Part shown: piece after piece, positions 17,617 through 26,438 of the stretch
Position numbering within the stretch: position 1 is the first letter of the stretch
Layout: every line of letters begins with the position of its first letter
Assembly (NCBI RefSeq): GCF_003096095.1
Contig: NZ_CP015453.1
Location: 2,294,001 to 2,358,000 of the forward strand
Direction of reading: 5' to 3'
Source of the DNA: Dietzia psychralcaliphila
GTDB taxonomy: Bacteria; Actinomycetota; Actinomycetes; Mycobacteriales; Mycobacteriaceae
Length of the DNA: 64,000 bases
Program-made: the position numbers and the translations under genes
Notes under the pieces: model-generated
What the model saw: the letters and a program-made list of their open reading frames with translations, nothing else
What the model was told of the DNA's origin: nothing
Database searches by the model: none

Positions 17617-18767
17617 GACAGTCCTCCTCGTGACACCAGTTGGGATGCGATGACGTTGCGTTGGATCTCGTTGGTGCCCTCGCCGACGATCATCAGGGGC
17701 GCGTCGCGGAAATAGCGCTCCACGTCGTACTCGGTCGAATACCCGTAGCCGCCGTGGATACGGACCGCGTCGAGTGCGATCTCCATGCCGACCTCGGACG
17801 CGAAGAGCTTGGCCATCCCCGCCTCCATGTCGCAGCGCTCGCCGGCATCGGAACGCTCGGCGGCGTGCAGCGTGAGTTGGCGGGCGGCGGAGAGCTTGGT
17901 GGCCATGTTGGCCAGATGATGGCCGATCGCCTGGTGCTTCCAGATCGGTTGCCCGAACGACTCACGCTGCTGCGCGTACGCGAGCGAGTCCTCGAGCGCG
18001 GCCGCGGCCACGCCGAGGGCGCGGCTCGCCACCTGGATCCGCCCGGTCTCGAGGCCCTTCATCATCTGGGCGAATCCACGTCCGGGCTCGCCGCCGAGCA
18101 CCTGTGTGGCGGGCGTGCGATAACCGTCGAAGGCCAACTCGCACGTCTCGACGCCCTTGTACCCGAGCTTGGGTAGATCTCTGGATACCGTCAGTCCGGG
18201 TCCGTGCTCGACCAGCACGATCGAGATCCCCGTGTGCGTGGGAGTGGCCGCCGGGTCCGTCTTGCACAACAGGGCGATGAGGCCGGAGCGGCGCGCGTTG
18301 GAGATCCACGTCTTGGCGCCGGTGATCACCAGGTCCTCGCCGTCGGGCTTCGCGACGGTGCTCATGCCCTGCAGGTCGGACCCCCCGCCGGGCTCGGTCA
18401 GCGCCATCGTCGCCCGCAGTTCACCCGTGGCCATCGTCGGGAGATAGGTGGCCTTCTGTTCCTCGGTCCCGAACTCGGTGAGGAGCTTGGCCACCACCGT
18501 GTGCCCGCCCATGGCCCCGGCGAGCGACATCCAGCCGCGGGCGAGTTCCTCGGTGACGCGCACGTAGCAGGGCATCGAGACCGGCGTCCCGCCGTACTCC
18601 TCGGGCACGGCCAGGCCGTAGATCCCGATCTGCTTCATCTGTTCGATCCAGCGCTCCGGGTACTCGTTCGCGTGTTCCAACTCGAGCACGGACGGCTTGA
18701 CGTCGCGGTCGATGAACTGGCGCACGGTCGCGATCAGATAGGACTCTTCGTCGTTCAGATCCGGCAC
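17613..18767 (-). CDS. Acyl-CoA dehydrogenase
   Basis: A 384-residue FAD-dependent acyl-CoA dehydrogenase. ATMALTEPGGGSDLQG and TKWISNAR-like (AKTWISNARRSG) signatures are present, and the catalytic Glu lies in the C-terminal VGEGTNEIQRN. The start is set to GTG at 18765-18767, with GAGG about 8 bases upstream; the longer ATG-initiated frame adds an arginine-rich leader that does not fit the family. It heads a minus-strand operon with MaoC hydratase and thiolase and is divergent from a second MaoC protein. The acyl chain specificity is not evident. Confidence 0.92.
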   Translation of the reverse strand: MPDLNDEESYLIATVRQFIDRDVKPSVLELEHANEYPERWIEQMKQIGIYGLAVPEEYGGTPVSMPCYVRVTEELARGWMSLAGAMGGHTVVAKLLTEFGTEEQKATYLPTMATGELRATMALTEPGGGSDLQGMSTVAKPDGEDLVITGAKTWISNARRSGLIALLCKTDPAATPTHTGISIVLVEHGPGLTVSRDLPKLGYKGVETCELAFDGYRTPATQVLGGEPGRGFAQMMKGLETGRIQVASRALGVAAAALEDSLAYAQQRESFGQPIWKHQAIGHHLANMATKLSAARQLTLHAAERSDAGERCDMEAGMAKLFASEVGMEIALDAVRIHGGYGYSTEYDVERYFRDAPLMIVGEGTNEIQRNVIASQLVSRGGLS

Positions 18768-18853
18768 TGTGGAACACCTCGTCGTCGTCTCGGGCCGCCC
18801 GCCCGGCGGGGCGTGGGCCCATCGTCGCAACCTCCAGCCCAATAGTCAATAAT

Positions 18854-18874
18854 CATGCGCATGGTTTGTATAGG
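18854..18874 (+). promoter_or_regulatory. Divergent promoter region with palindrome CATGCGCATG
   Basis: A 10-bp perfect palindrome CATGCGCATG (18854-18863) abuts a -10-like TATAGG at 18869-18874. The ATG at 18884 lies about 10 bases after the hexamer, which suggests a leaderless mRNA for the downstream MaoC gene. The palindrome is a candidate operator, perhaps for the GntR protein at 19903. Confidence 0.5.
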
Positions 18875-18883
18875 ATGGTGGTC

Positions 18884-19903
18884 ATGGACAGAAGCGACGC
18901 CGGTCCCGTCGGCGGCCCCTACTTCGACGAGCTGACGGTGGGGCAGGTCGTCACCGACGCCCCGTCCGTCACCTTGACGGAGGGTCTCGCCGCGGCGCAT
19001 CAGGCGATCCTCGGCGACCGACTGCGCCTTCCCCTGGACCACCACCTCGCCCACGCCGTGACCGGCGGCACGGTGGCTCACCCCGGGCTGGTCACCGATG
19101 TGGCGATAGGCCAGTCCACCGTGATCACCCAGCGCGTCAGGGCCAACCTCTTCTACCGCGGCCTGCGTCTGTTCACCGCGCCCCGGATCGGTGACACGGT
19201 GACAACCCGGACGGAGGTCGTGGGTCTCAAGTCCACCACGTCCAGGCCGGGCCGCGCCGCCACCGGGCTGGCCGCACTGCGCGTGACCACCACCGATCAG
19301 GACGGACGGACCGTCCTGGACTTCCACCGCTGCGCCATGGTGCCGCTGGCCCCGGGCGTCGACCCGGAATCGTGCGCGCACGCCGACGACCTGTCGGTGA
19401 TCGGGGCCGGGGCTGCTCGGCCGTGGGCGGCACCCGGCGGGTGGGACCTCGCCGCCTACCGCTCCGCGGTTCCCGGGGCCGGCGACACCCTCCCCGCCGA
19501 AGGCTCCGTCCTGCGCCCGGGCGCCGACGTGGTGTCGAGCGCACCGGAGCTGGCCCGGCTCACCATGAACATCGCCCAGACCCATCACGACGCCCGTGTC
19601 TCCGGCACCGGCCGGTTGGTCTACGGCGGCCACACCATCGGGCTCGCTCTCTCGCAGGCCACGCGCGCGCTGCCAGCGATGGTCACCGTGCTCGGATGGC
19701 ACTCGTGCGACCACCTGGGCCCGGTCCGCGAGGGCGACACCCTGAGCAGCGAACTCGTGGTGGGGGCCGCGGTCGGCCTGGCGGGCGGCGGCACCGCGCT
19801 GGACCTCAGATCCCTCGTCACCGCACACCGGGCGGACGGCGAGGCACCCGTCCTGGACTGGACGTACACCGTCCTCATGGCCTGCGACGGGGGACGGGGA
19901 TAA
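18884..19903 (+). CDS. MaoC-family dehydratase with two hotdog domains
   Basis: A 339-residue double-hotdog protein resembling the MaoC dehydratases that include mesaconyl-CoA (methylmalyl-CoA) hydratase. The first domain holds PYFDELTVGQVV, TLTEGLAAAHQAILGD and TVAHPGLVTDVAIG; the second holds LARLTMNIAQTHHDAR and RLVYGGHTIGLALSQA, which carry the hydratase-like residues. Which enoyl-CoA or hydroxyacyl-CoA it uses is not known. ATG 18884 is chosen from the promoter position; TTG 18866 and ATG 18875 are in the same frame. The stop TAA overlaps the regulator start in TAATG. Confidence 0.8.
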   Translation: MDRSDAGPVGGPYFDELTVGQVVTDAPSVTLTEGLAAAHQAILGDRLRLPLDHHLAHAVTGGTVAHPGLVTDVAIGQSTVITQRVRANLFYRGLRLFTAPRIGDTVTTRTEVVGLKSTTSRPGRAATGLAALRVTTTDQDGRTVLDFHRCAMVPLAPGVDPESCAHADDLSVIGAGAARPWAAPGGWDLAAYRSAVPGAGDTLPAEGSVLRPGADVVSSAPELARLTMNIAQTHHDARVSGTGRLVYGGHTIGLALSQATRALPAMVTVLGWHSCDHLGPVREGDTLSSELVVGAAVGLAGGGTALDLRSLVTAHRADGEAPVLDWTYTVLMACDGGRG

Positions 19904-20673
19904 TGGTTGTCATGAGTTCAGGCAGCGGCGGCACACGCCCGGGGGTCGGTCGACCCAAGAAGACGGCGCTCATCGTGGCCCAGCAGATCGTCGAGGACAT
20001 CTCCCGGCGCGGGAACACGGTGGGTGACCGACTGCCGCCGGAGCACCTCATGCTGGAGGAGTACGGGGTCGGCCGCGGCACGCTCCGTGAGTCGCTGCGC
20101 TACCTGGAACTCCAGGGAGTCATCATGCTCAAGCCGGGCCCGGGTGGCGGGCCCATCGTGCAGCAACCCGACGGGGGAACGCTCGCGGCCACGCTGAGTC
20201 TGCTCCTGCAGTTCGAGAACGCCCCGTTCTCCACCATCATGGAAGCCCGCGCCGCACTCGAGCCCTCCATCGCGCGGCTGGCGACCACCCGGATCGACGA
20301 CGCCGGTCTCGAGCGACTCGCCGAGAACCTCCGCGTGGCCCGAGAACAGATAGGCGATCAGGCCGTGTTCTCCGCGCAGTCCGAACGTTTCCACGAGCTG
20401 ATCGCGTGGGGCTCCGGGAACGCACTCTTCGGGTACCTCTTCGACGCCCTGACGGGCCTCATCGCCGGCGCGTCCATGGGGATCACGTACCCCCGGCGGC
20501 AGCGCGAGCTGACCTGCGACATCCACGACGAGATCTACGCCGCGATCGCCGACCGGGACGCCGATGCCGCGTCCCGGCTCATGTCGGTCCACATCCACGA
20601 GCACACCACGTATCTCGAGAAGCGGTTCCACGCCGCGCTCGCCCAGCCGATCCGGTGGGAACTCGACGGCTGA
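19903..20673 (+). CDS. GntR/FadR-family transcriptional regulator (FCD domain)
   Basis: A 256-residue regulator with an N-terminal winged helix (KKTALIVAQQIVEDISRRG, LPPEHLMLEEYGVGRGTLRE and SLRYLELQGVIMLKPGPGGG) and an all-helical FCD effector domain with the metal-binding-type histidines in RFHELIAWGSGN and DIHDEIYAA. FCD regulators typically sense organic acids or acyl-CoAs. It sits centrally among four divergent acyl-CoA gene sets and is translationally coupled to the MaoC gene, so it is the best candidate for their regulator. ATG 19903 or 19912 may be used. Confidence 0.9.
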   Translation: MVVMSSGSGGTRPGVGRPKKTALIVAQQIVEDISRRGNTVGDRLPPEHLMLEEYGVGRGTLRESLRYLELQGVIMLKPGPGGGPIVQQPDGGTLAATLSLLLQFENAPFSTIMEARAALEPSIARLATTRIDDAGLERLAENLRVAREQIGDQAVFSAQSERFHELIAWGSGNALFGYLFDALTGLIAGASMGITYPRRQRELTCDIHDEIYAAIADRDADAASRLMSVHIHEHTTYLEKRFHAALAQPIRWELDG

Positions 20674-20739
20674 TCCGGACCGAGCAGGATGCCCCGCCCG
20701 GAATACCCGGGTCGGGGCACTCGTCGCGTCCGAGGCGCT

Positions 20740-21480
20740 CTAGATGTGGCGTCCGCCGGTGATCTCGAGAACCGTGCCGGTCATGTAGCTCGACATGTCG
20801 CTGGCCAGGAACAGCACCACCTGCGCCACCTCGCTCGGCTCGGCCGCCCGCCCCATGGGGATCTCGGCCATCTTCTCGTCCCACACGTGCTGCGGCATCG
20901 CCAGGGTCATCGCGGTGCGGATGAGGCCGGGCTGGATGGCGTTGACGCGCACGTTCTTGAACGCGACCTCCTTGGCGGCGGCCTTGGTCAGTCCGACGAT
21001 CCCGGCCTTGGCGGCGGAGTAGTTGGTCTGTCCCATCAGCCCGACCTTGCCGGAGATGGAGGAGACGTTGACGATCGCCCCTCCCCCGTGCTCGCGCATG
21101 CGACCGGCCGCCGCGCGAGTGCCGTTCCACGTGCCCTTGAGGTGGATCGCGATGATGTCGTCGAACTGCTGCTCGGTCATCTTGCGCATGGTCGCGTCGC
21201 GGGTGACGCCGGCGTTGTTGACGAACACCCCGAGCGGGCCGAACTCCTCCTCGGCGACGTCGATCATCGCCTCGACCGCAGCGCCCTCCCGCACGTCGCA
21301 GTGGACATAGCGCGCCCTGCCCTGCCCACCCAGCTCGGTGACCGCGGCCGCGCCCGCCTCGTCGTCGATGTCCCCGATCACGACGCGCGCACCATTGTCG
21401 ATGAACGTCCTGGCGATCTCCAGGCCGATGCCGCGTGCGGCTCCGGTGACGACGGCGGTCTTACCCTCGAGCAGTCCCAT
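20740..21480 (-). CDS. Short-chain dehydrogenase (FabG-like)
   Basis: A 246-residue SDR with the cofactor motif TGAARGIG near the N-terminus, NNAG, catalytic Ser in NVSSISG and Tyr/Lys in YSAAKAG, and a C-terminal [12 protein letters not shown] where FabG proteins usually have DGG. Asp in [10 protein letters not shown] suggests NAD(H) preference. It probably acts as a 3-hydroxyacyl-CoA dehydrogenase or 3-ketoacyl reductase for the cluster. Its start overlaps the upstream CoA-transferase by 20 bp, making it the third gene of a dehydrogenase - CoA-transferase - SDR operon. Confidence 0.9.
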   Translation of the reverse strand: MGLLEGKTAVVTGAARGIGLEIARTFIDNGARVVIGDIDDEAGAAAVTELGGQGRARYVHCDVREGAAVEAMIDVAEEEFGPLGVFVNNAGVTRDATMRKMTEQQFDDIIAIHLKGTWNGTRAAAGRMREHGGGAIVNVSSISGKVGLMGQTNYSAAKAGIVGLTKAAAKEVAFKNVRVNAIQPGLIRTAMTLAMPQHVWDEKMAEIPMGRAAEPSEVAQVVLFLASDMSSYMTGTVLEITGGRHI

Positions 21481-22747
21481 GATGTGTGTCCTTCTCTCGT
21501 GTCGTGTCCTGGAATCTGGAGTCGCGGCCCAGTTCGGCGAGGATCGCGTCCGTGTGTTGGCCCAGTGCGGGGACGGGCCCCATGGGCAGCTCTACGTCTG
21601 CAAAGGTCATCGGCGGCAGCAGGCCCCTGATCGGGCCGGCGGGGGTGTCGACGTCCCGCCACCGGTCCCGTGCCTCGAGCTGGGGGTGGTCCACCAGGGC
21701 GGCCACGTCGTTGAGCCGGGCGGCCGGAACCCCGAACCGGTCGAGTCTGGCCGCGAGCTCCTCGGACCCGAACCCGCTGGTCAACCTGCCGATCAGCTCG
21801 TCCACCTCCGCCCGGCGGGCCACGCGGGCGATGTTGGTGGCGAACCGCTTGTCGTCGACGAGGTCGGGCCGCCCCAACACGTCGCGGACCAGCGCCGCCC
21901 ATCCGCGGTCGTTCTGCACCCCGATCAGGACCTGCCCGTCCGTGGTGGGGAACGCGTCGTACGGGCAGATCGAGGCGTGCGACAGCCCCATCCTGCCCAC
22001 CTGCCGGTCCGCGTACATCCGGATGTACATGGGGTGACCCATCCATTCGGCGGTCGCCTCGAACATGGACACCTCGATGGTGGCACCGCGCCCGGTCCGC
22101 TCCCGCCGGAACAACGCCGACTGGATGGCCGAGAGTGCGTACATGCCGGTCGCGATATCGGAGACGGGGACGCCCGTCTTGGTCGCGGTCTCGGGGGTGC
22201 CGGTGATCGAGCACAGCCCGGATTCGGCCTGGACGAGCATGTCGTAGGCCTTACGGTCGCGGTACGGTCCGGTGTCGCCGTAGCCACTGATGGTGACGAC
22301 GACGAGGTCGTCCTTCCGCTCACGTAACGCAGCGGCCCCCAGACCCAACCGCTCCATCGCCCCGGGCGCCAGGTTGCTGAGCACCACGTCCGCGCGGTCG
22401 GCCAGTTCGAGCGCGATCTGCCGGCCGTTCTCGGAGGCCAGGTCGAGTTCGATCGACTCCTTGCCCCGGTTGAGCCAGACGAAGTGCGAGGCCAGCCCGA
22501 GGACGGTGTCGTCGTAGGAGCGGGCGAAGTCGCCCTCCCCCTGCCGTTCGATCTTGATGACGCGGGCGCCGAGATCCGCGAGGTGACGGGTGGCGAGCGG
22601 GCCGGCGACGGCCTGCTCGACCGCCACCACGGTGATCCCTTCCAGCGGGAGCATTTCGGCTCCGCTGGAGTCAGCCCCGCTCGACTCGACCGGGCTTGAA
22701 TCGCCCCTGCTCGAATCGACGCCGGCTGACTCAGGCCCGCCACTCAT
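21461..22747 (-). CDS. CaiB/BaiF family (type III) CoA-transferase
   Basis: A 428-residue class III CoA-transferase that would move CoA between carboxylic acids. [57 protein letters not shown] and the catalytic-type Asp in [12 protein letters not shown] are typical. The ATG at 22747 overlaps the upstream acyl-CoA dehydrogenase stop in ATGA. Unusually, about residues 6-30 before the conserved domain are a run of acidic/serine pentapeptides ([25 protein letters not shown]) encoded by 15-bp repeats at 22658-22732. A later internal ATG (LPLEG region) would skip the repeats, so the true start deserves caution. Confidence 0.88.
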   Translation of the reverse strand: MSGGPESAGVDSSRGDSSPVESSGADSSGAEMLPLEGITVVAVEQAVAGPLATRHLADLGARVIKIERQGEGDFARSYDDTVLGLASHFVWLNRGKESIELDLASENGRQIALELADRADVVLSNLAPGAMERLGLGAAALRERKDDLVVVTISGYGDTGPYRDRKAYDMLVQAESGLCSITGTPETATKTGVPVSDIATGMYALSAIQSALFRRERTGRGATIEVSMFEATAEWMGHPMYIRMYADRQVGRMGLSHASICPYDAFPTTDGQVLIGVQNDRGWAALVRDVLGRPDLVDDKRFATNIARVARRAEVDELIGRLTSGFGSEELAARLDRFGVPAARLNDVAALVDHPQLEARDRWRDVDTPAGPIRGLLPPMTFADVELPMGPVPALGQHTDAILAELGRDSRFQDTTREKDTHHGTARG

Positions 22748-23949
22748 CTGACGCCCGCCCCAGGGCTCCAGCCGCGGACGAGTCCCCCGCCGATGATCAG
22801 CTTCTGGATCTCGCTCGTGCCCTCGTAGAGACGCAGCAGGCGGATGTCGCGGTAGATCCGCTCGACCGCCACGCCCCGCATGTAGCCGGTGCCGCCGTGG
22901 ATCTGGACGGCCAGGTCGGCGACCTTCCCCGCCATCTCGGTGCAGTACAGCTTGGCGACCGACGGGGCGATCCGGCGGTCCTCTCCCGAGACGTACTTGG
23001 CCGCGACCTCCCGGACCAGTGCCTGTCCGGCCATCACGCCGACCTGCTGCTCGGCGAGCATCGCCTGGACCAGTTGGAAGCCGCCGACGGCCGTGCCCCC
23101 CTGTGTGGTGGTGGCCGCATAGGCCAGCGACTCGTCGAGCGCCCTCATGGCGGACCCCACGGCCACAGCGGCGATGTGGACGCGACCGCGGGCCAGTGAC
23201 GTCATCGCCGCCCGGTACCCGGCGTCCTCGTCGCCGCCCACCAGAGCCGAGGCCGGGACGCGGACACCACTGAAGCTCACCTCGGAGGTCGAGGCGCCTT
23301 CCTGGCCCATCTTCCGGTCCTTCGGCCCCACCGTGACCCCCGGGGCGTCGGCGGGGACGAGGAACACGGCGATCCCCGTCCCGCTCTCGTCGGCGGGTCG
23401 GGTCCGGGCGAACAGCACGAACAGATTCGCCACCGGCGCGTTGGTGATGAAGCGCTTGGTGCCGTCGATGATCCAGTCCCCGCCCTGTCCCCCGTCGCGG
23501 ACGGCCCTGGTCGTCAGGCCCGCGGGGTTGGACCCGGCACCGTCCTCGGTGAGGGCGAAGGAGGCGACCACCTCGCCGGAGGCGATCCTCTCGAGCCACT
23601 CGGTCTTCTGCTCGTCCGTCCCGAAGTTCACCAGGACCTGTCCGGCGATCCCGTTGTTGGTGCCGAACAGCGACCGCATGGCCAGGCAGGTGTACCCGAA
23701 CTCCATCGCCAGCTCGACGTCCTGGGCCAGGTCCAGCCCGAGTCCGCCCCACTGCTGCGGGATCGCGTACCCGAACATCCCCATCTCGGCCAGTCCGGTC
23801 CGGATGTCGTGCGGGATGGCATCGGTGTCGGCGATCTCCTGCTCACGGGGCACCACGACCGTGCGGACGTACTCCCGGGTCGCCGCGAGGATGTGCGCGA
23901 AGTCCTCCGCGTCGACCTCCGAGGTCGCTGTGATCGGTTGCCCGCCCAT
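22744..23949 (-). CDS. Acyl-CoA dehydrogenase
   Basis: A 401-residue acyl-CoA dehydrogenase with SFALTEDGAGSNPAG, GTKRFITNAPVANLFVL, QIHGGTGYMRG and the catalytic Glu in RLYEGTSEIQKL. It starts the minus-strand operon shared with a CoA-transferase and an SDR (4-bp and 20-bp overlaps). A much longer frame to 24252 runs over the divergent CoA-transferase start and is rejected; ATG 23949 fits homologues. With the CoA-transferase it would activate and desaturate one carboxylic acid. Confidence 0.92.
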   Translation of the reverse strand: MGGQPITATSEVDAEDFAHILAATREYVRTVVVPREQEIADTDAIPHDIRTGLAEMGMFGYAIPQQWGGLGLDLAQDVELAMEFGYTCLAMRSLFGTNNGIAGQVLVNFGTDEQKTEWLERIASGEVVASFALTEDGAGSNPAGLTTRAVRDGGQGGDWIIDGTKRFITNAPVANLFVLFARTRPADESGTGIAVFLVPADAPGVTVGPKDRKMGQEGASTSEVSFSGVRVPASALVGGDEDAGYRAAMTSLARGRVHIAAVAVGSAMRALDESLAYAATTTQGGTAVGGFQLVQAMLAEQQVGVMAGQALVREVAAKYVSGEDRRIAPSVAKLYCTEMAGKVADLAVQIHGGTGYMRGVAVERIYRDIRLLRLYEGTSEIQKLIIGGGLVRGWSPGAGVR

Positions 23950-24015
23950 GGTCTCTTCCCCCGTCGCCCGTGGTGGGTGTCGCGGAACGCGCATCCACTG
24001 CAGTATGGTCCCAAC

Positions 24016-24021
24016 TATTAT
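24016..24021 (+). promoter_or_regulatory. Candidate -10 element of the CoA-transferase operon
   Basis: TATTAT at 24016-24021 sits in the only AT-rich stretch of the 124-bp divergent region, 52 bp before the ATG at 24074. Half-sites TGGT and ACTA flank CCCA just upstream, vaguely like FCD-GntR sites. This is a visual assignment. Confidence 0.4.
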
Positions 24022-24073
24022 CAGGATTTCAAGCGAGGAGCAACCGTCCCCGCAGCACCCACGGGAGTAACCG

Positions 24074-25240
24074 ATGACCGGATCCGTCGCGTCTCGCCCC
24101 CTCGAGGGCATCCGCGTGGTCGAACTGTCCAGCTTCGTGGCCTCCCCCCTGTGTGGGCTCACCCTGGCCCAGCTCGGCGCGGAGGTCATCCGGGTCGACC
24201 CACTGGGCGGGGCGGCCGACGTGAACCGGTGGCCGCTCGCCCCGGACGGCACCTCGATCTACTGGACCGGCCTCAACAGGGGAAAGTCCTCGGTCACCCT
24301 CGACCTGCGATCAGACGACGGCCAGCAGGCGTTCCGGGACCTGGTGACCGCGCCCGGCGAGGGCGCGGGGATCCTCGTGACCAACTCCGGCGGCCGGGCG
24401 TGGATGGGTCACGAGCGTCTGGCCGAGACCCGGCCCGACGTCATCACCCTGGAACTGCTCGGGCGGCGCGACGGCCGCCCGGGCGTCGACTACACCGTCA
24501 ACGCCGCCCTCGGTTTCCCCGCCATTACTGGTCCCGGCTCCGGACAGGTGGTCAACCACGCCCTGCCCGCCTGGGATGTCGCCGCGGGCCTCCACGCGGC
24601 GTTGGCCGTGGTCGCGGCCGTGCGCGAGCGCGAGAGGACGGGCCGGGGACGACGGATCGTCCTCCCACTCGACGACGTGGCGCTCGCCACCGCCGGCACG
24701 CTCGGCTACCTCACCGAGCCGCAGCTGGACGGGTCCTCGCGCCCGGCGGTGGGCAACCACGTCTACGGCACCTTCGGAACGGACTTCTCGACCTCCGATG
24801 GCGGCCGCTTCATGGTCGTCGCCCTGACCACACGCCACTTCCATGACCTCGCACGCCTCACCGGCACTCGAGAGGCGGTCGACGCCCTCGAATCCGCGAC
24901 AGGCGCCGACTTCACCACCGAGGCCGACCGCTACTCCTATCGCGAGGTGCTGGCCGCGCTGTTCGCGCGCTGGTTCGCGGCCCACACCACCGACGAGGTG
25001 GCACGCACGCTCGCCGGGTCGGTCGTGCTCCACGAGCGATACCGCACCTTCGACCAGGTCGTGTCGGAGGGCGATCTCGAGGCCAACCCGCTCTTCTCCC
25101 CCGTCGACCAACCGGGGATCGGCCGGTATCTGGCCGCCGCGCACCCCGCGACGTTCGACGGCACCCACCTCGCCGCCGGCCCGGCGCCCCGACTCGGCGC
25201 GGATACCGACCGACTCACCAGCGGAGGATCATCCCGATGA
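24074..25240 (+). CDS. CaiB/BaiF family (type III) CoA-transferase
   Basis: A 388-residue class III CoA-transferase. PLEGIRVVELSSFVASPLCG, LAQLGAEVIRVDPLGGAAD and LNRGKSSVTLDLRSDDG define the family, and the expected catalytic Asp is in LPAWDVAAGLHAALAV. The middle region (GVDYTVNAALGFPAITGPGSG) is shorter and more divergent than in the partner at 21461, so the substrates probably differ. A GGGAG ribosome site precedes the ATG. The stop overlaps the following acyl-CoA dehydrogenase start in ATGA, which indicates a functional pair. Confidence 0.87.
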   Translation: MTGSVASRPLEGIRVVELSSFVASPLCGLTLAQLGAEVIRVDPLGGAADVNRWPLAPDGTSIYWTGLNRGKSSVTLDLRSDDGQQAFRDLVTAPGEGAGILVTNSGGRAWMGHERLAETRPDVITLELLGRRDGRPGVDYTVNAALGFPAITGPGSGQVVNHALPAWDVAAGLHAALAVVAAVRERERTGRGRRIVLPLDDVALATAGTLGYLTEPQLDGSSRPAVGNHVYGTFGTDFSTSDGGRFMVVALTTRHFHDLARLTGTREAVDALESATGADFTTEADRYSYREVLAALFARWFAAHTTDEVARTLAGSVVLHERYRTFDQVVSEGDLEANPLFSPVDQPGIGRYLAAAHPATFDGTHLAAGPAPRLGADTDRLTSGGSSR

Positions 25241-26424
25241 CCCACAAGCCCACCGCTCGCGCAGGCGTCCCCGTCTACCTCACGGACGAGCGGCTCGCGA
25301 TCCGAGACCTGGCCCGTGAGTTCACCGCCAAGGAGGTCCTCCCGGTCGCCAACCGTCTCGACCCGGAGCGCGGGGACATCCCGGACGACCTCCGTCAGAA
25401 GATGGCCGACATGGGCTTCTTCGGCATCATGATCCCCGAGGAGCACGGGGGGCTCGGCCTGGGCGTCTTCGAGTACTGCCTGGTCGCCGAGGAACTGGCC
25501 CGCGGTTGGTTGTCAGTCTCGGGACTGCTCGCCCGCGGCAACGGCATGGGCGGCGGATTCACACCTGAGCAGGAGGAGCGCCTGCTGCCCCGCGTCGCCC
25601 GTGGCGAGTGGCTGGGCGCCTACGCCCTATCGGAGGCCGAGGCGGGATCCGACGTCGCCAACATCTCGTGCCGTGCCGTCCGCGAGGGCGACGAGTGGGT
25701 GGTCAACGGCACCAAGATGTGGTGCACCTACGCCGACCAGGCCGACTACCTCGTCCTGTTCGCGCGCACAGACCCGGACAAGGACCCGGCCCGACCGCAC
25801 CGCGGGATCTCCACATTCCTCGTCGAGAAGGAGCGTGGCTCATTCCCCGCCGGCATCTCCGGGAACCCCGTCCGCAAGATCGGCTACTTCGGTTGGCAGA
25901 CCTGGGAGTTGTCGTGCGACGACTTCCGGATCCCGGCGTCGGCCCTGCTCGGCGAGGAGGGCCGGGGCTTCTACCTGGCGGTCTCCGGTCTGGAGGTCGG
26001 TCGCGCCCACACCGCCGCCCGCGCCATCGGTCTGGCCCGTGCCGCGCTGGAGGACTCGATCGCCTACGTCGCCACCCGCGAGCAGTTCGGTAGGCCGATC
26101 GGCGACTTCCAGTACCTGCGCTTCGAGATCGCCAAGATGGCCGCCGACATCGAGGCCGCTCGCCAGCTCATGTACTCGGTGGCCACCTCCATCGACTCCG
26201 GGCGCCGCTGCTCGCTCGAGGCCGCGATGTGCAAACTCGTGGCCACCGAGATGGCCGAACGGGTGACCTCGCAGGGCGTCCAGATCCACGGCGGGGCCGG
26301 ATACACCACCGACTTCCAGGTGGAGCGGCACTGGCGCGACGCCCGGCTGACCCGCATCTTCGAGGGCACCAGCGAGATCCAGATGCGGATCATCTCGGAC
26401 GAGCTCCTCGGCCGCAGCGGCTGA
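25237..26424 (+). CDS. Acyl-CoA dehydrogenase
   Basis: A 395-residue acyl-CoA dehydrogenase with GAYALSEAEAGSDVAN, NGTKMWCTYADQADYLVLFA, FEISKMAADIEAARQL-like segment (FEIAKMAADIEAARQL), QIHGGAGYTTDF and catalytic Glu in RIFEGTSEIQMR. It overlaps the upstream CoA-transferase by 4 bp and is followed after 14 bp by an alcohol dehydrogenase. This gives a CoA activation - desaturation - oxidation set on the plus strand. Confidence 0.92.
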   Translation: MTHKPTARAGVPVYLTDERLAIRDLAREFTAKEVLPVANRLDPERGDIPDDLRQKMADMGFFGIMIPEEHGGLGLGVFEYCLVAEELARGWLSVSGLLARGNGMGGGFTPEQEERLLPRVARGEWLGAYALSEAEAGSDVANISCRAVREGDEWVVNGTKMWCTYADQADYLVLFARTDPDKDPARPHRGISTFLVEKERGSFPAGISGNPVRKIGYFGWQTWELSCDDFRIPASALLGEEGRGFYLAVSGLEVGRAHTAARAIGLARAALEDSIAYVATREQFGRPIGDFQYLRFEIAKMAADIEAARQLMYSVATSIDSGRRCSLEAAMCKLVATEMAERVTSQGVQIHGGAGYTTDFQVERHWRDARLTRIFEGTSEIQMRIISDELLGRSG

Positions 26425-26438
26425 GTACAGTCGCCACC